22,874 nt of DNA from an uncultured Anaerolineaceae bacterium (GTDB taxonomy: Bacteria; Chloroflexota; Anaerolineae; Promineifilales; Promineifilaceae). The position numbers and the translations under genes were made by a program. The DNA lies in NCBI GenBank assembly GCA_937967805.1, contig CALBTC010000203.1, positions 1-22,874 on the forward strand. Direction: 5' to 3'. Positions within the stretch are counted from its first letter, which is position 1. Each line of letters opens with the position of its first letter. The notes beneath the pieces were generated by a model. That model saw only the letters and a program-made list of their open reading frames with translations, had not been told where the DNA came from and made no database searches. Shown here piece by piece: positions 1 to 8,011 of the stretch.

Positions 1-336
1 CAAGAGCTTTTTGAACTGCTCTTGCAGTCGAGCTCCGTTGGGGTGGGCCAACGGCCGTTCCGGCCAATATTCGGCCCAGCGGTCGGCATGGTTAAAGATG
101 CCGACGACGAGCGTAGGGCGCACGGTGCCGGCATTCATGAGCCGGTTCAACGCTTCGGCCACGCCCCAGGTTTCACCGGCTGTTGCTGTCTCGGCGTCAA
201 AGAGATTTTGGCCATCGTGCATGTAAAGCACGCTGTAGCCGGTTCCTGATTCCTGATTGTAACCGTCAGGCAGCCAAACGTGGACGTGACGTGCGGGAAT
301 GAACCGCGAGGAAAAATTGTCGTGCCGGACGATCAT
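1..336 (-). CDS. Alpha/beta-hydrolase-fold esterase (N-terminal part)
   Basis: This minus-strand reading frame is open from an ATG at 336 to the left edge, so only the first 112 residues are present. The translation reads as the N-terminal half of a putative esterase of the enterochelin-esterase/esterase D type (COG2382/COG2819-like). It has a strand with IPARHVHVWLPDGY near residues 14-26, then YSVLYMHDGQNLFD around residues 35-48, then TLVVGIFN around residues 81-88, the usual order before the nucleophile elbow. The catalytic Ser, Asp and His would lie beyond the edge. It starts 29 bases after the DUF302 gene on the same strand, so it may be third in a dnaA-DUF302-esterase transcript. I see no strong Shine-Dalgarno. 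The family assignment is fairly secure; the substrate cannot be told. Confidence 0.75.
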   Translation of the reverse strand, partial: MIVRHDNFSSRFIPARHVHVWLPDGYNQESGTGYSVLYMHDGQNLFDAETATAGETWGVAEALNRLMNAGTVRPTLVVGIFNHADRWAEYWPERPLAHPNGARLQEQFKKLL

Positions 337-365
337 GTGAGATTTTGTTGCCGGTTGCCAGGAAT

Positions 366-767
366 TTATTGATTTTGCAGGGCATCGGCAACCCGGCGCA
401 GGCGTTCTTCGGCATCGCAGGCGACTTCTTCCAGGCCAGGATGGTCCACCACGCCCAGCATTTGCTGCGGGTCGATGATGTTGATGTGGATACGGCCGTC
501 CTCCTCCTGGGCTACGGTGACATTGCAGGGCAGCAGCAGGCCCACGTCCGGGACCAGCGTCAACGCTTTGTGGGCCAGGGTCGGGTTACAAGCTCCCAAA
601 ATTTTGTACGGCCGAAAATCAACATCCAGCTTCTTCTTCAGCGTTGCCTTTACATCAATTTCGGTGAGGATGCCGAAGCCTTCCTTTTGGAGTTCGGTAG
701 TAACGGCCGTAATCGCTTCGTCATAGGAACCATTCAAATAAACGTCAAATCCAAGTGGCTTGCTCAT
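366..767 (-). CDS. DUF302 domain protein
   Basis: A 133-residue cytoplasmic protein with no signal peptide or membrane segment. It matches the DUF302 family (COG3439): an N-terminal strand and helix (YDEAITAVTTELQKEGFGI), then the family signature DFRPYKILGACNP followed by LAHKAL and VGLLLPCNV. The family adopts a small alpha/beta fold of unknown biochemical role, and some members are linked with metal or sulfur chemistry. The cysteines in GACNP and LPCNV are the family-typical pair. The start is supported by an AGGGAG box seven bases before the ATG. The gene begins 15 bases after the dnaA stop, so co-transcription with dnaA is likely. Length is normal for the family. Function remains unknown. 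Confidence 0.85.
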   Translation of the reverse strand: MSKPLGFDVYLNGSYDEAITAVTTELQKEGFGILTEIDVKATLKKKLDVDFRPYKILGACNPTLAHKALTLVPDVGLLLPCNVTVAQEEDGRIHINIIDPQQMLGVVDHPGLEEVACDAEERLRRVADALQNQ

Positions 768-782
768 GGTAACTCCCTAAAT

Positions 783-2162
783 TTAAGAAACCGGCGCGCC
801 GTACATGGAGGATTTGATCTCCATGCAGTCGCGGCGAATGTTGGCATCGGCATCAATCAATGTGGCGATTTTTTCGTAGCCGTATAGCACCGTGGTGTGG
901 TCCCGATTGCCTAACTTTTCCCCGATTTGAGGCAGGGACGCATTGGTTTCGGTGCGGGCCAGGTACATGGCCATCTGGCGCGGGTAGGCGATGATTTTCT
1001 TGCGGCTGGCCCCAACCAGGTCCTCATTGGTGACGTTATAATATTTGCAAACCGCCTCAAACACGTGCTCCACGGTGAGCTTGTCGGGACGGTGCATCAG
1101 GTCGGCCAGAGCCATGTTAACCAGCTCCATATTAACCCGTCCCCCGGACAGGTGAGCGTAGGCCATGACCTTGTTAAATGCGCCTTCCAACTCACGGATG
1201 CTGTGGCGCACCTGCTGGGCAATAAAATCCATCAGCTCATCGGGCACGGCCAACCCGTTGGCCTCGGCCTTGGTTTGCAAAATCGCTTTACGGGTTTCGA
1301 TGTCCGGCATTTGAATATCGGCCATGAGGCCCCATTCAAAACGGGATTGCAGCCGTTCTTCCAGCGTGGCCATTGCTTTGGGGGCCCGGTCGCTGGAAAT
1401 GACAACTTGCTTGCCCTGACTGTGCAGTTCATTGAAGGTGTGGAACAGCTCTTCCTGCGTGCTTTCTTTGCCGGCAATGAATTGGATGTCGTCGATGAGC
1501 AAGATATCTGGCGTGCGGTACCGCTCGCGGAACTGCTCCATTTGCTTATTGCGAATGGATTGCACCAGGTCGTTGGTGAACGTTTCTGAGGGAATATAGC
1601 ACACGGTGAGCCCTTCTTGTCCGCATTTGTGGCCGATGGCATGGAGCAGATGGGTTTTGCCTAATCCAACTCCGCCATAAATGAAAAGCGGATTGTAGGT
1701 TTGCCCTGGATGTTCGGCGACAGAGAGGGCGGCGGCGTGGGCCAGGCGGTTGCTGGGCCCGACAACAAAGTTGCTGAAGGTGAAGCGGCGGGTGAGGTTA
1801 TTGTTATTGGTGGTGGGGAGTAATTGAGGGTCGGATACGGCCGTTTCATAAACAGCGCTGCCGTTAAGATGCGGGCGGGGTGTATCTTGCGCCATTGATT
1901 CTTGAAACGGTGTTTCGTCCGTACAAACAACAAATTGAATTTCCACAGGACCGGCCACAATTGCGGATAATGTTCTGAGAATGGTGTCTCTTAACCGATT
2001 TTCAAGCCAATCTTTGGCATAAGCATTGCGCACGCCGATGACGTAAACGTTATCTTTGTATTGTAACAGGCTTGTGTCCTTCAACCAGGTGTTGAAGGTC
2101 GCTTTTGTCATCTGCAATTCTAGTTCACCCAGAGTGGCTTTCCATGCATTCTCAGGATTCAT
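783..2162 (-). CDS. dnaA: Chromosomal replication initiator protein DnaA
   Basis: A 459-residue DnaA. Domain I is at residues 1-80 (AWKATLGELELQM, FNTWLKD), followed by a short low-complexity linker ending in a run of Asn near 119-122. The AAA+ domain III has Walker A GGVGLGKT at 163-170, Walker B LLIDD at 221-225 and LEERLQSRF near 267-275 carrying sensor/arginine-finger residues. The C-terminal DNA-binding domain IV has DHTTV at 421-425, the DnaA-box contact signature. It binds DnaA boxes and melts the origin. I chose the ATG at 2162 because MNPENAW matches family N-termini; an in-frame ATG at 2198 would add 12 atypical residues, and neither start has a strong Shine-Dalgarno. dnaN is not adjacent; the downstream genes are a DUF302 protein and an esterase. 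Confidence 0.97.
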   Translation of the reverse strand: MNPENAWKATLGELELQMTKATFNTWLKDTSLLQYKDNVYVIGVRNAYAKDWLENRLRDTILRTLSAIVAGPVEIQFVVCTDETPFQESMAQDTPRPHLNGSAVYETAVSDPQLLPTTNNNNLTRRFTFSNFVVGPSNRLAHAAALSVAEHPGQTYNPLFIYGGVGLGKTHLLHAIGHKCGQEGLTVCYIPSETFTNDLVQSIRNKQMEQFRERYRTPDILLIDDIQFIAGKESTQEELFHTFNELHSQGKQVVISSDRAPKAMATLEERLQSRFEWGLMADIQMPDIETRKAILQTKAEANGLAVPDELMDFIAQQVRHSIRELEGAFNKVMAYAHLSGGRVNMELVNMALADLMHRPDKLTVEHVFEAVCKYYNVTNEDLVGASRKKIIAYPRQMAMYLARTETNASLPQIGEKLGNRDHTTVLYGYEKIATLIDADANIRRDCMEIKSSMYGAPVS

Positions 2163-2565
2163 ATATGCACCATTACGAAAGTAAAAAGCACAATTCATCT
2201 ATCGCCAACAGGCGCGTGAATAGAGACGGCCGTTCGCCAGGGCTATACATTAAATTGTGCGATCTGATTTATTGGCCGCTGTTCAAAGATTGTGGGTGAT
2301 CAGAAGTCCCTCTACCCAAAAGAAAGATACCGCCGGAACTGTTTGTCTAAACTGTCTCATCACGTTAAGGCTTTGCTTGATGAGTACTCCCCAAAAACTA
2401 TAGACAAAAAGAAAATTGATAGCCCCTCTTGGCCTCAATTTAATTTGCGGCATTGCTATGCAGATTATTGTGCAACGGCATAATCATTCTAACAGATGGC
2501 CGTATGGGATGCAATGGAAATCTGCCCATTTTGCCTTAAAAGCTTGGAGATTTTTAGACTTGCTA

Positions 2566-2593
2566 AACCTTAAAAAAAGTTTTTTTTAAGGTT
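2566..2593. repeat. 28-bp AT-rich inverted repeat
   Basis: Perfect 13-base arms AACCTTAAAAAAA and TTTTTTTAAGGTT are separated by only GT. It lies in the dnaA upstream region. On a transcript it would form a stem with a run of U, but no gene end is near on either strand, so it could equally be an easily melted or bent element of a replication origin. Confidence 0.7.
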
Positions 2594-2646
2594 GATGACT
2601 TGACAAACCAAACCATAGCCAAGATGTAGGTTGTTTTGGTGGCGTG

Positions 2647-2664
2647 ACCCCATATATATGGGGT
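2647..2664. repeat. 18-bp perfect palindrome (ACCCCATAT dyad)
   Basis: ACCCCATAT is followed directly by its reverse complement ATATGGGGT. It has the size and symmetry expected of a dimeric regulator operator. It is in the gene-free region between dnaA and the beta-helix gene, about 485 bases from the dnaA start. No bound protein can be named. Confidence 0.55.
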
Positions 2665-2781
2665 GAACGAGTAGTATTCAAGTGCTAAACCCTGTATTTT
2701 GGTACATTCCCTGGCAACAACTTGGGCATTGTTTTGCCTAAGAAAATGCGCTTTTGTGCATTAGCTATGAAAAGTTTACGA

Positions 2782-2811
2782 AGAGGGCACGGTCAGCTGA
2801 CCGTGCCCTCT
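2782..2811 (-). terminator. 30-bp perfect palindrome, likely terminator of the beta-helix gene
   Basis: AGAGGGCACGGTCAG is followed directly by its exact reverse complement. It starts 42 bases past the stop codon of the minus-strand beta-helix gene. As RNA it gives a very stable GC-rich hairpin, but on the minus strand it is followed by TTCGTAAACTTTTC rather than a clean U run, so termination is inferred from position and stability. An operator role is the alternative. Confidence 0.5.
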
Positions 2812-2852
2812 ATTTATGTTGTGTTCTTAAACGGAAGCGCTTGCCGTTTTGC

Positions 2853-5800
2853 TTATGGCTCAGCCATGACAATGGGCAGGAAGAGCACAAATTCGTCGGC
2901 TGCTGGTCCCGATGTGTCACAGGTGCCGTCCAGATCAGCACTGAGCAGCCAGGGATTGAACGTGACCAGGTCACTGACGGCATCGCCCGTGCCGGGTCCG
3001 CTGCCCGATGGCCCGTCGGCGCTGCCCCACCAGTTGCAGGTGGCGTTAAAAGCGCTCTCTTCACCGGCAAACAGCACATTCTCAGTGGCGCGTATGCCAA
3101 ATTCACCATTTCCGCTGATGTGGTTGCGCTGGACCACAACGTTGGCGTAAGGGCCATCCAGATTTTGGCCGTTAAAGCGGATGCCATCATTAATCAAACT
3201 GGTAAGGATATTTCTTTCAATATTCAGGTTTGAATGGAAGCTGTTGGGAGTGAGTGAACTCGCCTGGGTGCGAATACCGAAAACAAGGTTGCTGAAGCTG
3301 TTATTGGCGATGGTTAGGTTTTCTAGTTCTCCGTTGCCAAGCGTAGCGATGCCGTCGTAGGCTCCGCTGAAGGTGTTGTTGTCCAGCGTCACGTTCATGC
3401 TGCCGCGATCGCTCATAGAAAGTTGCAGATTGTAGGGGGCAGCATTGAGAACGGCCGTCTCATCCCCAAACGCCGTCACGCCCAGGTCAATCTCATTGTT
3501 ACTCACTACTGCGTCGCGCACGCCGTCCAAATTAATACCGCGCCGGCCAACCACGCTGTTCGTGTGGCGTACGTAGTTGTTGCTGATGGTGACGCCGGTT
3601 GTGTTAGAGATGAGAACGGCCGTTGCATTATCGCCGGTAATGTTGCTGATGCGGTTATGGCTGATGGTCCAGTTGCTGCTGCTTAACCCGCCGCCAAAGC
3701 CCTGGCCATGCAGCACGGGAGCGTGCTCGATGTGGTCAAAATCGTTCCACTGAATGGCAATGTTGCTGTGTGAGCTTGTCCCCGAGGCCCCACGCACGCC
3801 GTAGGTGCCATCCTGGATGGTGAATCCGGCAATGGTCACATCATCAACGCCTGTGCCCAGGGCCACCACGCCGCTAATGACGGCTTCAAAGTCGCGCGTG
3901 TCGACCTGCGGATGGCTGCCGACGTTGGGTCCCAGCAGCGCGACGCTTTTGTTGATGGTCACATTCTCGTCGTAAAAGCCAGGGGCTACTTGCAAAGTGT
4001 GTCCATCCAGCGTGCCGGCATCGTCAATAGCTGCTTGAATGCCGCAGAAGGCGGTGCCGGCGTCAACATTTTGCACTAGCCCACCGGCCGGGCCTGTGGT
4101 GCGAAAATCGACGCTGTTGCCGCTGTAGCTGTTGTTGGCAACGGCTGCACACGCCACCGGCGAGTTGCCCCGGCCAAAGTAATCATCAGCCAGGTTGGAT
4201 TGATCGCCGTCAACAGAGGTGTCGGCCGTGTAGGGCAGATGGCCCGCCTGAGACTGCACGCCGACGTCGTTGTTGGTTAGCGTGTTGCCACTGACGATCA
4301 TGTTGGTGCCTTCGACCACGATGCCGAAGCCGGTGCTGGTGGAAGCGGCATTGCTTTGTCTGTAGCCACTAACGGCGTTGTTGCGAATAATCACGCCGTT
4401 GGGAATGTCTACATTATTATTAGAAGCCAGGTAGCCGCGGCGGAAAGCGGCGATCCCGGCGTAATCGCGCAGGTCGCCGGGTAGTGTAGTGAGGGAAACG
4501 GTGTTGTTTTCGACCACGATGCTGCCGTCGCCGCTGTCCAGGCCGGTGCCGTCTGGTAATTTGATCTCGATGCCGAAACGGCCGTTGCTGTCCAGCATGT
4601 TATTGGCGATGAGGTTAGGTCCGGCACCGGAGGTGAGCCCCACGGCCGACATGCCGCTGTCGCCGTTGTTCATCACCGTGTTGCCGGTCATCGTTACACC
4701 GGAAGCGGTGCCGTCTTGCAGCTCGATGCCGCAGCAGTTGTTGAACTGCACGTCGTTGTTCGTGATAGTTATATTGGTTTTGAAGCCGTTCCAGATGACA
4801 ATGCCGCGCCCTGTGTTGCCGTGTGCCGTCACGTTGTCAATCAGCACGTTGTCCACCGGGCCATTCATGTAAATGCCGCCGGCGGCTGAGATGGAGCCGG
4901 TGCCGTTACCATTGACCGTGACGTTTTGCACGGTGAAGTTGTGGTTTTGGCCATTGGCCCAGATGCCCGAGCCGGTGGCGTTAGTGTAATTCTCAATGCG
5001 CAGCCCTTCAATCGTTACGTCGGTGATGCCGCTGTTAATGAAAATGCCGCGACCCGTGAGCCCGGTTCCCTCCAGAATGGTATCGGTCAATGGATCATCG
5101 CCATCACCTGCGCCGGTGAGCGTCAGCGGTTTGTCAATGGTGATGTTTTCGGTGTAGGTGCCGGGTAGTCCGTGAATGGTGCCTCCGGTGGTGGCGTGAT
5201 CGACGGCCGTCTGAAATCTCATCGTCGTCGTATCATCCTGGCCAACCCAGAAATCACCGGTGGCAATTTCGTTGACGTAAGAATTACCGGGCGTTGGCAA
5301 TCCCAGCGCAAAGGCAATAGCGTCGTTTTGGGTCGTCTGGTAGAAAGTGTAGTTTTCGCCGCCGGCACGGAAGGTGTCATTCTTCACCGTGTAGGCAAAG
5401 CCGTTAACCGTCAGGTTGGTGACCGGTTCGGGATTGCCGGGATCGCTGTAGTTGCCGGTTTGCACGTACACTTTGTTGTCTTCGCCAAAGCTGTTTGTGC
5501 CCTGGATGGTGATGTTGTCGGAGCCGAGGGAGAAGTAACGGCCGTAGGTATAAATCGCCAACCCGCCCCAAACATTGTCTCTGGTACTGATGTTCTCAAA
5601 CACGACGTCATTCGAATCGGTGATGGATAGCCCGTTGCCGTAAGCAACATTCTGAACGCCCACGTCTTTGATCAAGGCACCGTCCACGCCGTTGAGGTCT
5701 ACACCGGTGCGGTAGCTGTTTTGTACCAGCACGTTTTCTGCTGTGAAGTTGGCAATGCGGGTGGGTGATGGTCCGGCAACCTTAATACCGTAACTGCCCG

Positions 5801-6956
5801 CGCTGCTGTCGTTGCCAATCAAGGTAAAATCTTGCAAGGTGACATCATCGGCCGTGACCTCGATGCTGTAGCCGGTGAAACTGCTGGCATCGATCTGTAC
5901 GCCGGCCCAATGTGCGCCGTCGATGGTGACGCCAGCTTTATCCACATCAAGCGATTCGGCGTAAACGCCATTGGCCACATGAACGGTGCCGTCGGGTTCA
6001 ACGGCATCGATGGCTCTTTGGATGGTAGCAAAGGGGCTGTCGCTGGTGCCGCCGTTTATGTCGTCGCCGGTGGCAGCATCAACGTAGCAATCGCTGCCGC
6101 AAATGGGGCCGGAATGGAGCTGAACTTTGTCGATGAGGAAGCCGTTGCCATTGTTGGCGGGAACGGCCGTCCCTGAAGCGCGGAACAGCAGCGAATCCAC
6201 CGTTCGGGAGCCGGGCGGCTGGCAGTTACGGAAGAAATCTTCCCAGGTTTTACCCACATGAACCAGCACGTCATCCACGTAAACATGCATTACGTCGTTG
6301 TTGATACCATCGACAAATTCCATCGTGATTCGAATGTTGTGCGGCACGGTGCGATCCAGCCCGCTGGCGACGGTGGTATAGACAAAGTTAGTAAGATCTT
6401 GACAGGTGCCTCCCAGGCTTGTGTCGTAGCCGTAGAAATTCACAGCCAGGCCGGTGGGCGTGTCGGCCATTTGAATCCAGCTCATGCGGGCGCCGTCGCC
6501 GCGGTCCGGGCTGACGGTGATGCTCAAGCCGGGCTGTTCGGCGCCCGGCACGGTAGAGGCAAAGTCCCACGAGGCAGAAAAGTATGGCTGGCGCGTCCCG
6601 CCAGAGAGTCCATTGTTTTCGGCGTCTGTTTCGCCGGCTTCATCGGCCAGCGATTGGGAAAAGAGCTGATCGCCAAAGGAGCCGCTGGTGACAGCGTTGG
6701 AAATGCGTAGGCTTTGGTTCCCGAAGCCGGCATAACCGTAACCAGTGGCGTCTACAATTTCGACATCGTAACCGCCGGTGATGCCCCAGCCGTCCTGGCC
6801 ATCAACAGAACCCAGGGTGAACGATTCAAAGTCGATGGCAATGCTGTCGGCTTGAACCTGAAATGTGAAAACGGCCGTTACCAAAGCAGCGACCAAGGCA
6901 AAATAGACACTTCTCTTCTTGAGAAGCGCAATACGAATTAAGTTGTAGGGGTTCAT
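2853..6956 (-). CDS. Secreted right-handed parallel beta-helix protein (1367 aa)
   Basis: A 1367-residue exported protein. An N-terminal signal peptide (LLKKR then a hydrophobic stretch to about residue 36, likely cleavage after QVQA) is followed by a jelly-roll/concanavalin-like region (about 40-285). Three beta-helix modules follow, each opened by the same cap pattern: residues 305-348 (FATIQRAIDAV, GTVHVANGVY), 580-614 (FQTAVDHA, GTIHGLPGTY) and 971-1008 (CGIQAAIDDA, HTLQVAPGFY). Each cap leads into many short coils of the type NxTIxxNxxxxNxxGI, typical of PbH1/NosD/pectate-lyase-like repeats. The tail ends in FVLFLPIVM. Such proteins are usually surface or extracellular and often bind or cleave polysaccharides, but I see no decisive catalytic residues. 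An AAAGGA box precedes the ATG at 6956; an open frame continues upstream to 7130 but lacks a start signal. The gene stands alone. Confidence 0.9.
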   Translation of the reverse strand: MNPYNLIRIALLKKRSVYFALVAALVTAVFTFQVQADSIAIDFESFTLGSVDGQDGWGITGGYDVEIVDATGYGYAGFGNQSLRISNAVTSGSFGDQLFSQSLADEAGETDAENNGLSGGTRQPYFSASWDFASTVPGAEQPGLSITVSPDRGDGARMSWIQMADTPTGLAVNFYGYDTSLGGTCQDLTNFVYTTVASGLDRTVPHNIRITMEFVDGINNDVMHVYVDDVLVHVGKTWEDFFRNCQPPGSRTVDSLLFRASGTAVPANNGNGFLIDKVQLHSGPICGSDCYVDAATGDDINGGTSDSPFATIQRAIDAVEPDGTVHVANGVYAESLDVDKAGVTIDGAHWAGVQIDASSFTGYSIEVTADDVTLQDFTLIGNDSSAGSYGIKVAGPSPTRIANFTAENVLVQNSYRTGVDLNGVDGALIKDVGVQNVAYGNGLSITDSNDVVFENISTRDNVWGGLAIYTYGRYFSLGSDNITIQGTNSFGEDNKVYVQTGNYSDPGNPEPVTNLTVNGFAYTVKNDTFRAGGENYTFYQTTQNDAIAFALGLPTPGNSYVNEIATGDFWVGQDDTTTMRFQTAVDHATTGGTIHGLPGTYTENITIDKPLTLTGAGDGDDPLTDTILEGTGLTGRGIFINSGITDVTIEGLRIENYTNATGSGIWANGQNHNFTVQNVTVNGNGTGSISAAGGIYMNGPVDNVLIDNVTAHGNTGRGIVIWNGFKTNITITNNDVQFNNCCGIELQDGTASGVTMTGNTVMNNGDSGMSAVGLTSGAGPNLIANNMLDSNGRFGIEIKLPDGTGLDSGDGSIVVENNTVSLTTLPGDLRDYAGIAAFRRGYLASNNNVDIPNGVIIRNNAVSGYRQSNAASTSTGFGIVVEGTNMIVSGNTLTNNDVGVQSQAGHLPYTADTSVDGDQSNLADDYFGRGNSPVACAAVANNSYSGNSVDFRTTGPAGGLVQNVDAGTAFCGIQAAIDDAGTLDGHTLQVAPGFYDENVTINKSVALLGPNVGSHPQVDTRDFEAVISGVVALGTGVDDVTIAGFTIQDGTYGVRGASGTSSHSNIAIQWNDFDHIEHAPVLHGQGFGGGLSSSNWTISHNRISNITGDNATAVLISNTTGVTISNNYVRHTNSVVGRRGINLDGVRDAVVSNNEIDLGVTAFGDETAVLNAAPYNLQLSMSDRGSMNVTLDNNTFSGAYDGIATLGNGELENLTIANNSFSNLVFGIRTQASSLTPNSFHSNLNIERNILTSLINDGIRFNGQNLDGPYANVVVQRNHISGNGEFGIRATENVLFAGEESAFNATCNWWGSADGPSGSGPGTGDAVSDLVTFNPWLLSADLDGTCDTSGPAADEFVLFLPIVMAEP

Positions 6957-7146
6957 TGGATTTCCTTTTACGATAACTGCCATGCGTAGTTTGTTACATT
7001 GACCGTAATAGGTTGAATGTAATTCGGAAGATTTAAGGATCAAATGGGGGGGCTCCCTGGCAAAAAAACGCCTAAGAAGAACATACATTATTTTGCTTAC
7101 GGGAACCGTTACAGATGAGCCCGCCAGCAATGTCTGAATGCTTTGC

Positions 7147-7175
7147 TTGACAGCCCAAAGGGGGTGTGTTAGATT
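7147..7175 (+). promoter_or_regulatory. Sigma-70-like promoter of the DtxR/MntR regulator gene
   Basis: A perfect -35 TTGACA (7147-7152) is followed after 17 bases by TAGATT (7170-7175), four of six matches to the -10 consensus. It lies 38 bases before the ATG at 7214. Confidence 0.6.
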
Positions 7176-7177
7176 GC

Positions 7178-7194
7178 CTAAAAGAATCTTTTAG
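7178..7194. promoter_or_regulatory. Candidate metalloregulator operator (17-bp dyad)
   Basis: CTAAAAGA-A-TCTTTTAG is a perfect inverted repeat with 8-base arms and one central base. It begins two bases after the -10 element and covers the expected transcription start of the DtxR-family gene. Size and placement are those of an autoregulatory DtxR/MntR operator, which is established for this family; that this particular protein binds it is inference. Confidence 0.5.
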
Positions 7195-7213
7195 AAACAA
7201 TTAAGGGTGAATC

Positions 7214-7921
7214 ATGCCGGAGATCGAAGCGTTGCCCGATGGCACTTCCCGTCAGCGACACAATTTGAATCATCAAGCGATTGAGGATTATCTTAAAACT
7301 ATTTATATGTTGGCCCAGGATGAATCGCCGGTATCTACCTCACGCATAGCCGAGGCGCGGGACGTAAAACCGGCTTCTGCCACCAGCATGATCAAGCGCC
7401 TGGCTAATTTGAAGATGGTCGATTACGAGAAGCATTATGGTGTGACGTTGACCAGCGCCGGGGAAAAGCTGGCCCTGGAAGTGATTCGGCATCACCGTTT
7501 AATTGAGCTTTATTTAATGGAAGCGCTGGGCTTTTCCTGGGATGAGGTGCATGAGCAGGCGGATATTTTGGAGCATGTGATCAGCGAGAAGCTGGAAGAG
7601 CGCATTGCCGCCGCGCTGAATCACCCCGAGTTTGATCCGCACGGCGATCCGATTCCGGCTAAAGACGGAAGCATGGCGCTGGTGGATGTGGAGCTGCTTT
7701 CTACAGTACCCGCCGGGCAAACGGTGTGGGTGCGCCGCATCATTGATGACGCCAACAGCGAGCTGCTGCGCTACCTGGCCGACATGGGATTAACGCCGGG
7801 GACGGCCGTCACCGTGCAATCCATCGCACCCTTTGAAGGCCCCCTTACCCTGTTAATTGACGACGAAACCAAAGTGATCGGCCGTAATGTCGCCGCCTCT
7901 GTTTTGGTTGAACTCGATTAA
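7214..7921 (+). CDS. DtxR/MntR-family metal-dependent transcriptional regulator
   Basis: A 235-residue cytoplasmic repressor. An N-terminal winged helix-turn-helix spans about 20-80 (SPVSTSRIAEARDVKPASA and on). The dimerisation/metal domain at 90-148 contains RHHRLIELYL and VHEQADILEHV. A C-terminal FeoA/SH3-like domain spans about 160-235. Aligned to known members, the metal ligands would be D25, H94, E98, H113, D117, E120 and H121. D25 sits where MntR has Asp and DtxR has Met; D117 sits where DtxR has Cys and MntR has Glu. This suggests a manganese-type sensor, though K28 replaces a Glu used by B. subtilis MntR. The gene is monocistronic, with its own promoter and dyad. No metal transporter is adjacent, so any regulon lies elsewhere. 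Confidence 0.92.
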   Translation: MPEIEALPDGTSRQRHNLNHQAIEDYLKTIYMLAQDESPVSTSRIAEARDVKPASATSMIKRLANLKMVDYEKHYGVTLTSAGEKLALEVIRHHRLIELYLMEALGFSWDEVHEQADILEHVISEKLEERIAAALNHPEFDPHGDPIPAKDGSMALVDVELLSTVPAGQTVWVRRIIDDANSELLRYLADMGLTPGTAVTVQSIAPFEGPLTLLIDDETKVIGRNVAASVLVELD

Positions 7922-7940
7922 ATTTCTTCTGTGACAGGCA

Positions 7941-8002
7941 CTCTGGAGATTGGGCCAATGTTTTCGGTGCGATACTTTTTCCAGAGGAAATTGGCCCAAT
8001 CT
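7941..8002. repeat. Crossed inverted-repeat element, copy 1
   Basis: Arm A CTCTGGA (7941-7947) pairs with A' TCCAGAG (7980-7986). Arm B AGATTGGGCCAAT (7947-7959) pairs perfectly with B' ATTGGCCCAATCT (7990-8002). The order A-B-A'-B' is crossed rather than nested, so both stems together would make a pseudoknot. It fills the gap between the convergent DtxR-family and rfbC genes and may end both transcripts. A second copy with the same plan is at 9635-9702. Confidence 0.7.
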
Positions 8003-8011
8003 TAGCCAAAG

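Larger units (their letters stand above)
2163..2852. other. Gene-free AT-rich region upstream of dnaA; possible oriC
   Basis: About 690 bases lie between dnaA and the end of the beta-helix gene with no convincing gene. Small open frames on the plus strand (2105-2299, 2292-2483) lack ribosome binding sites and recognisable sequence. The stretch from 2290 to 2780 is clearly more AT-rich than its surroundings and contains three palindromes, listed separately. A chromosomal origin next to dnaA is common, and an AT-rich tract plus palindromes would fit. However, I find only weak DnaA-box candidates: TGTGCATTA at 2755-2763 (one mismatch to the reverse of TTATNCACA) and TGTGGGTGA at 2291-2299 (two mismatches). 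The oriC reading is therefore an inference at low confidence. Confidence 0.3.

Noticed and set aside
927..1589. 220-codon plus-strand open frame opposite dnaA
   Set aside because: It is an antisense shadow of the conserved DnaA AAA+ and C-terminal domains.
2292..2483. 63-codon plus-strand open frame in the dnaA upstream region
   Set aside because: GTG start without ribosome binding site, no recognisable motif, AT-rich non-coding context.
5938..5946. Perfect DnaA box TTATCCACA
   Set aside because: Single copy inside the beta-helix coding sequence, with no cluster around it; a chance match is likely.
6957..7130. N-terminal extension of the beta-helix protein to 7130
   Set aside because: A signal peptide preceded by an AAAGGA box begins at 6956; the extension has no start signal and would bury the signal peptide.
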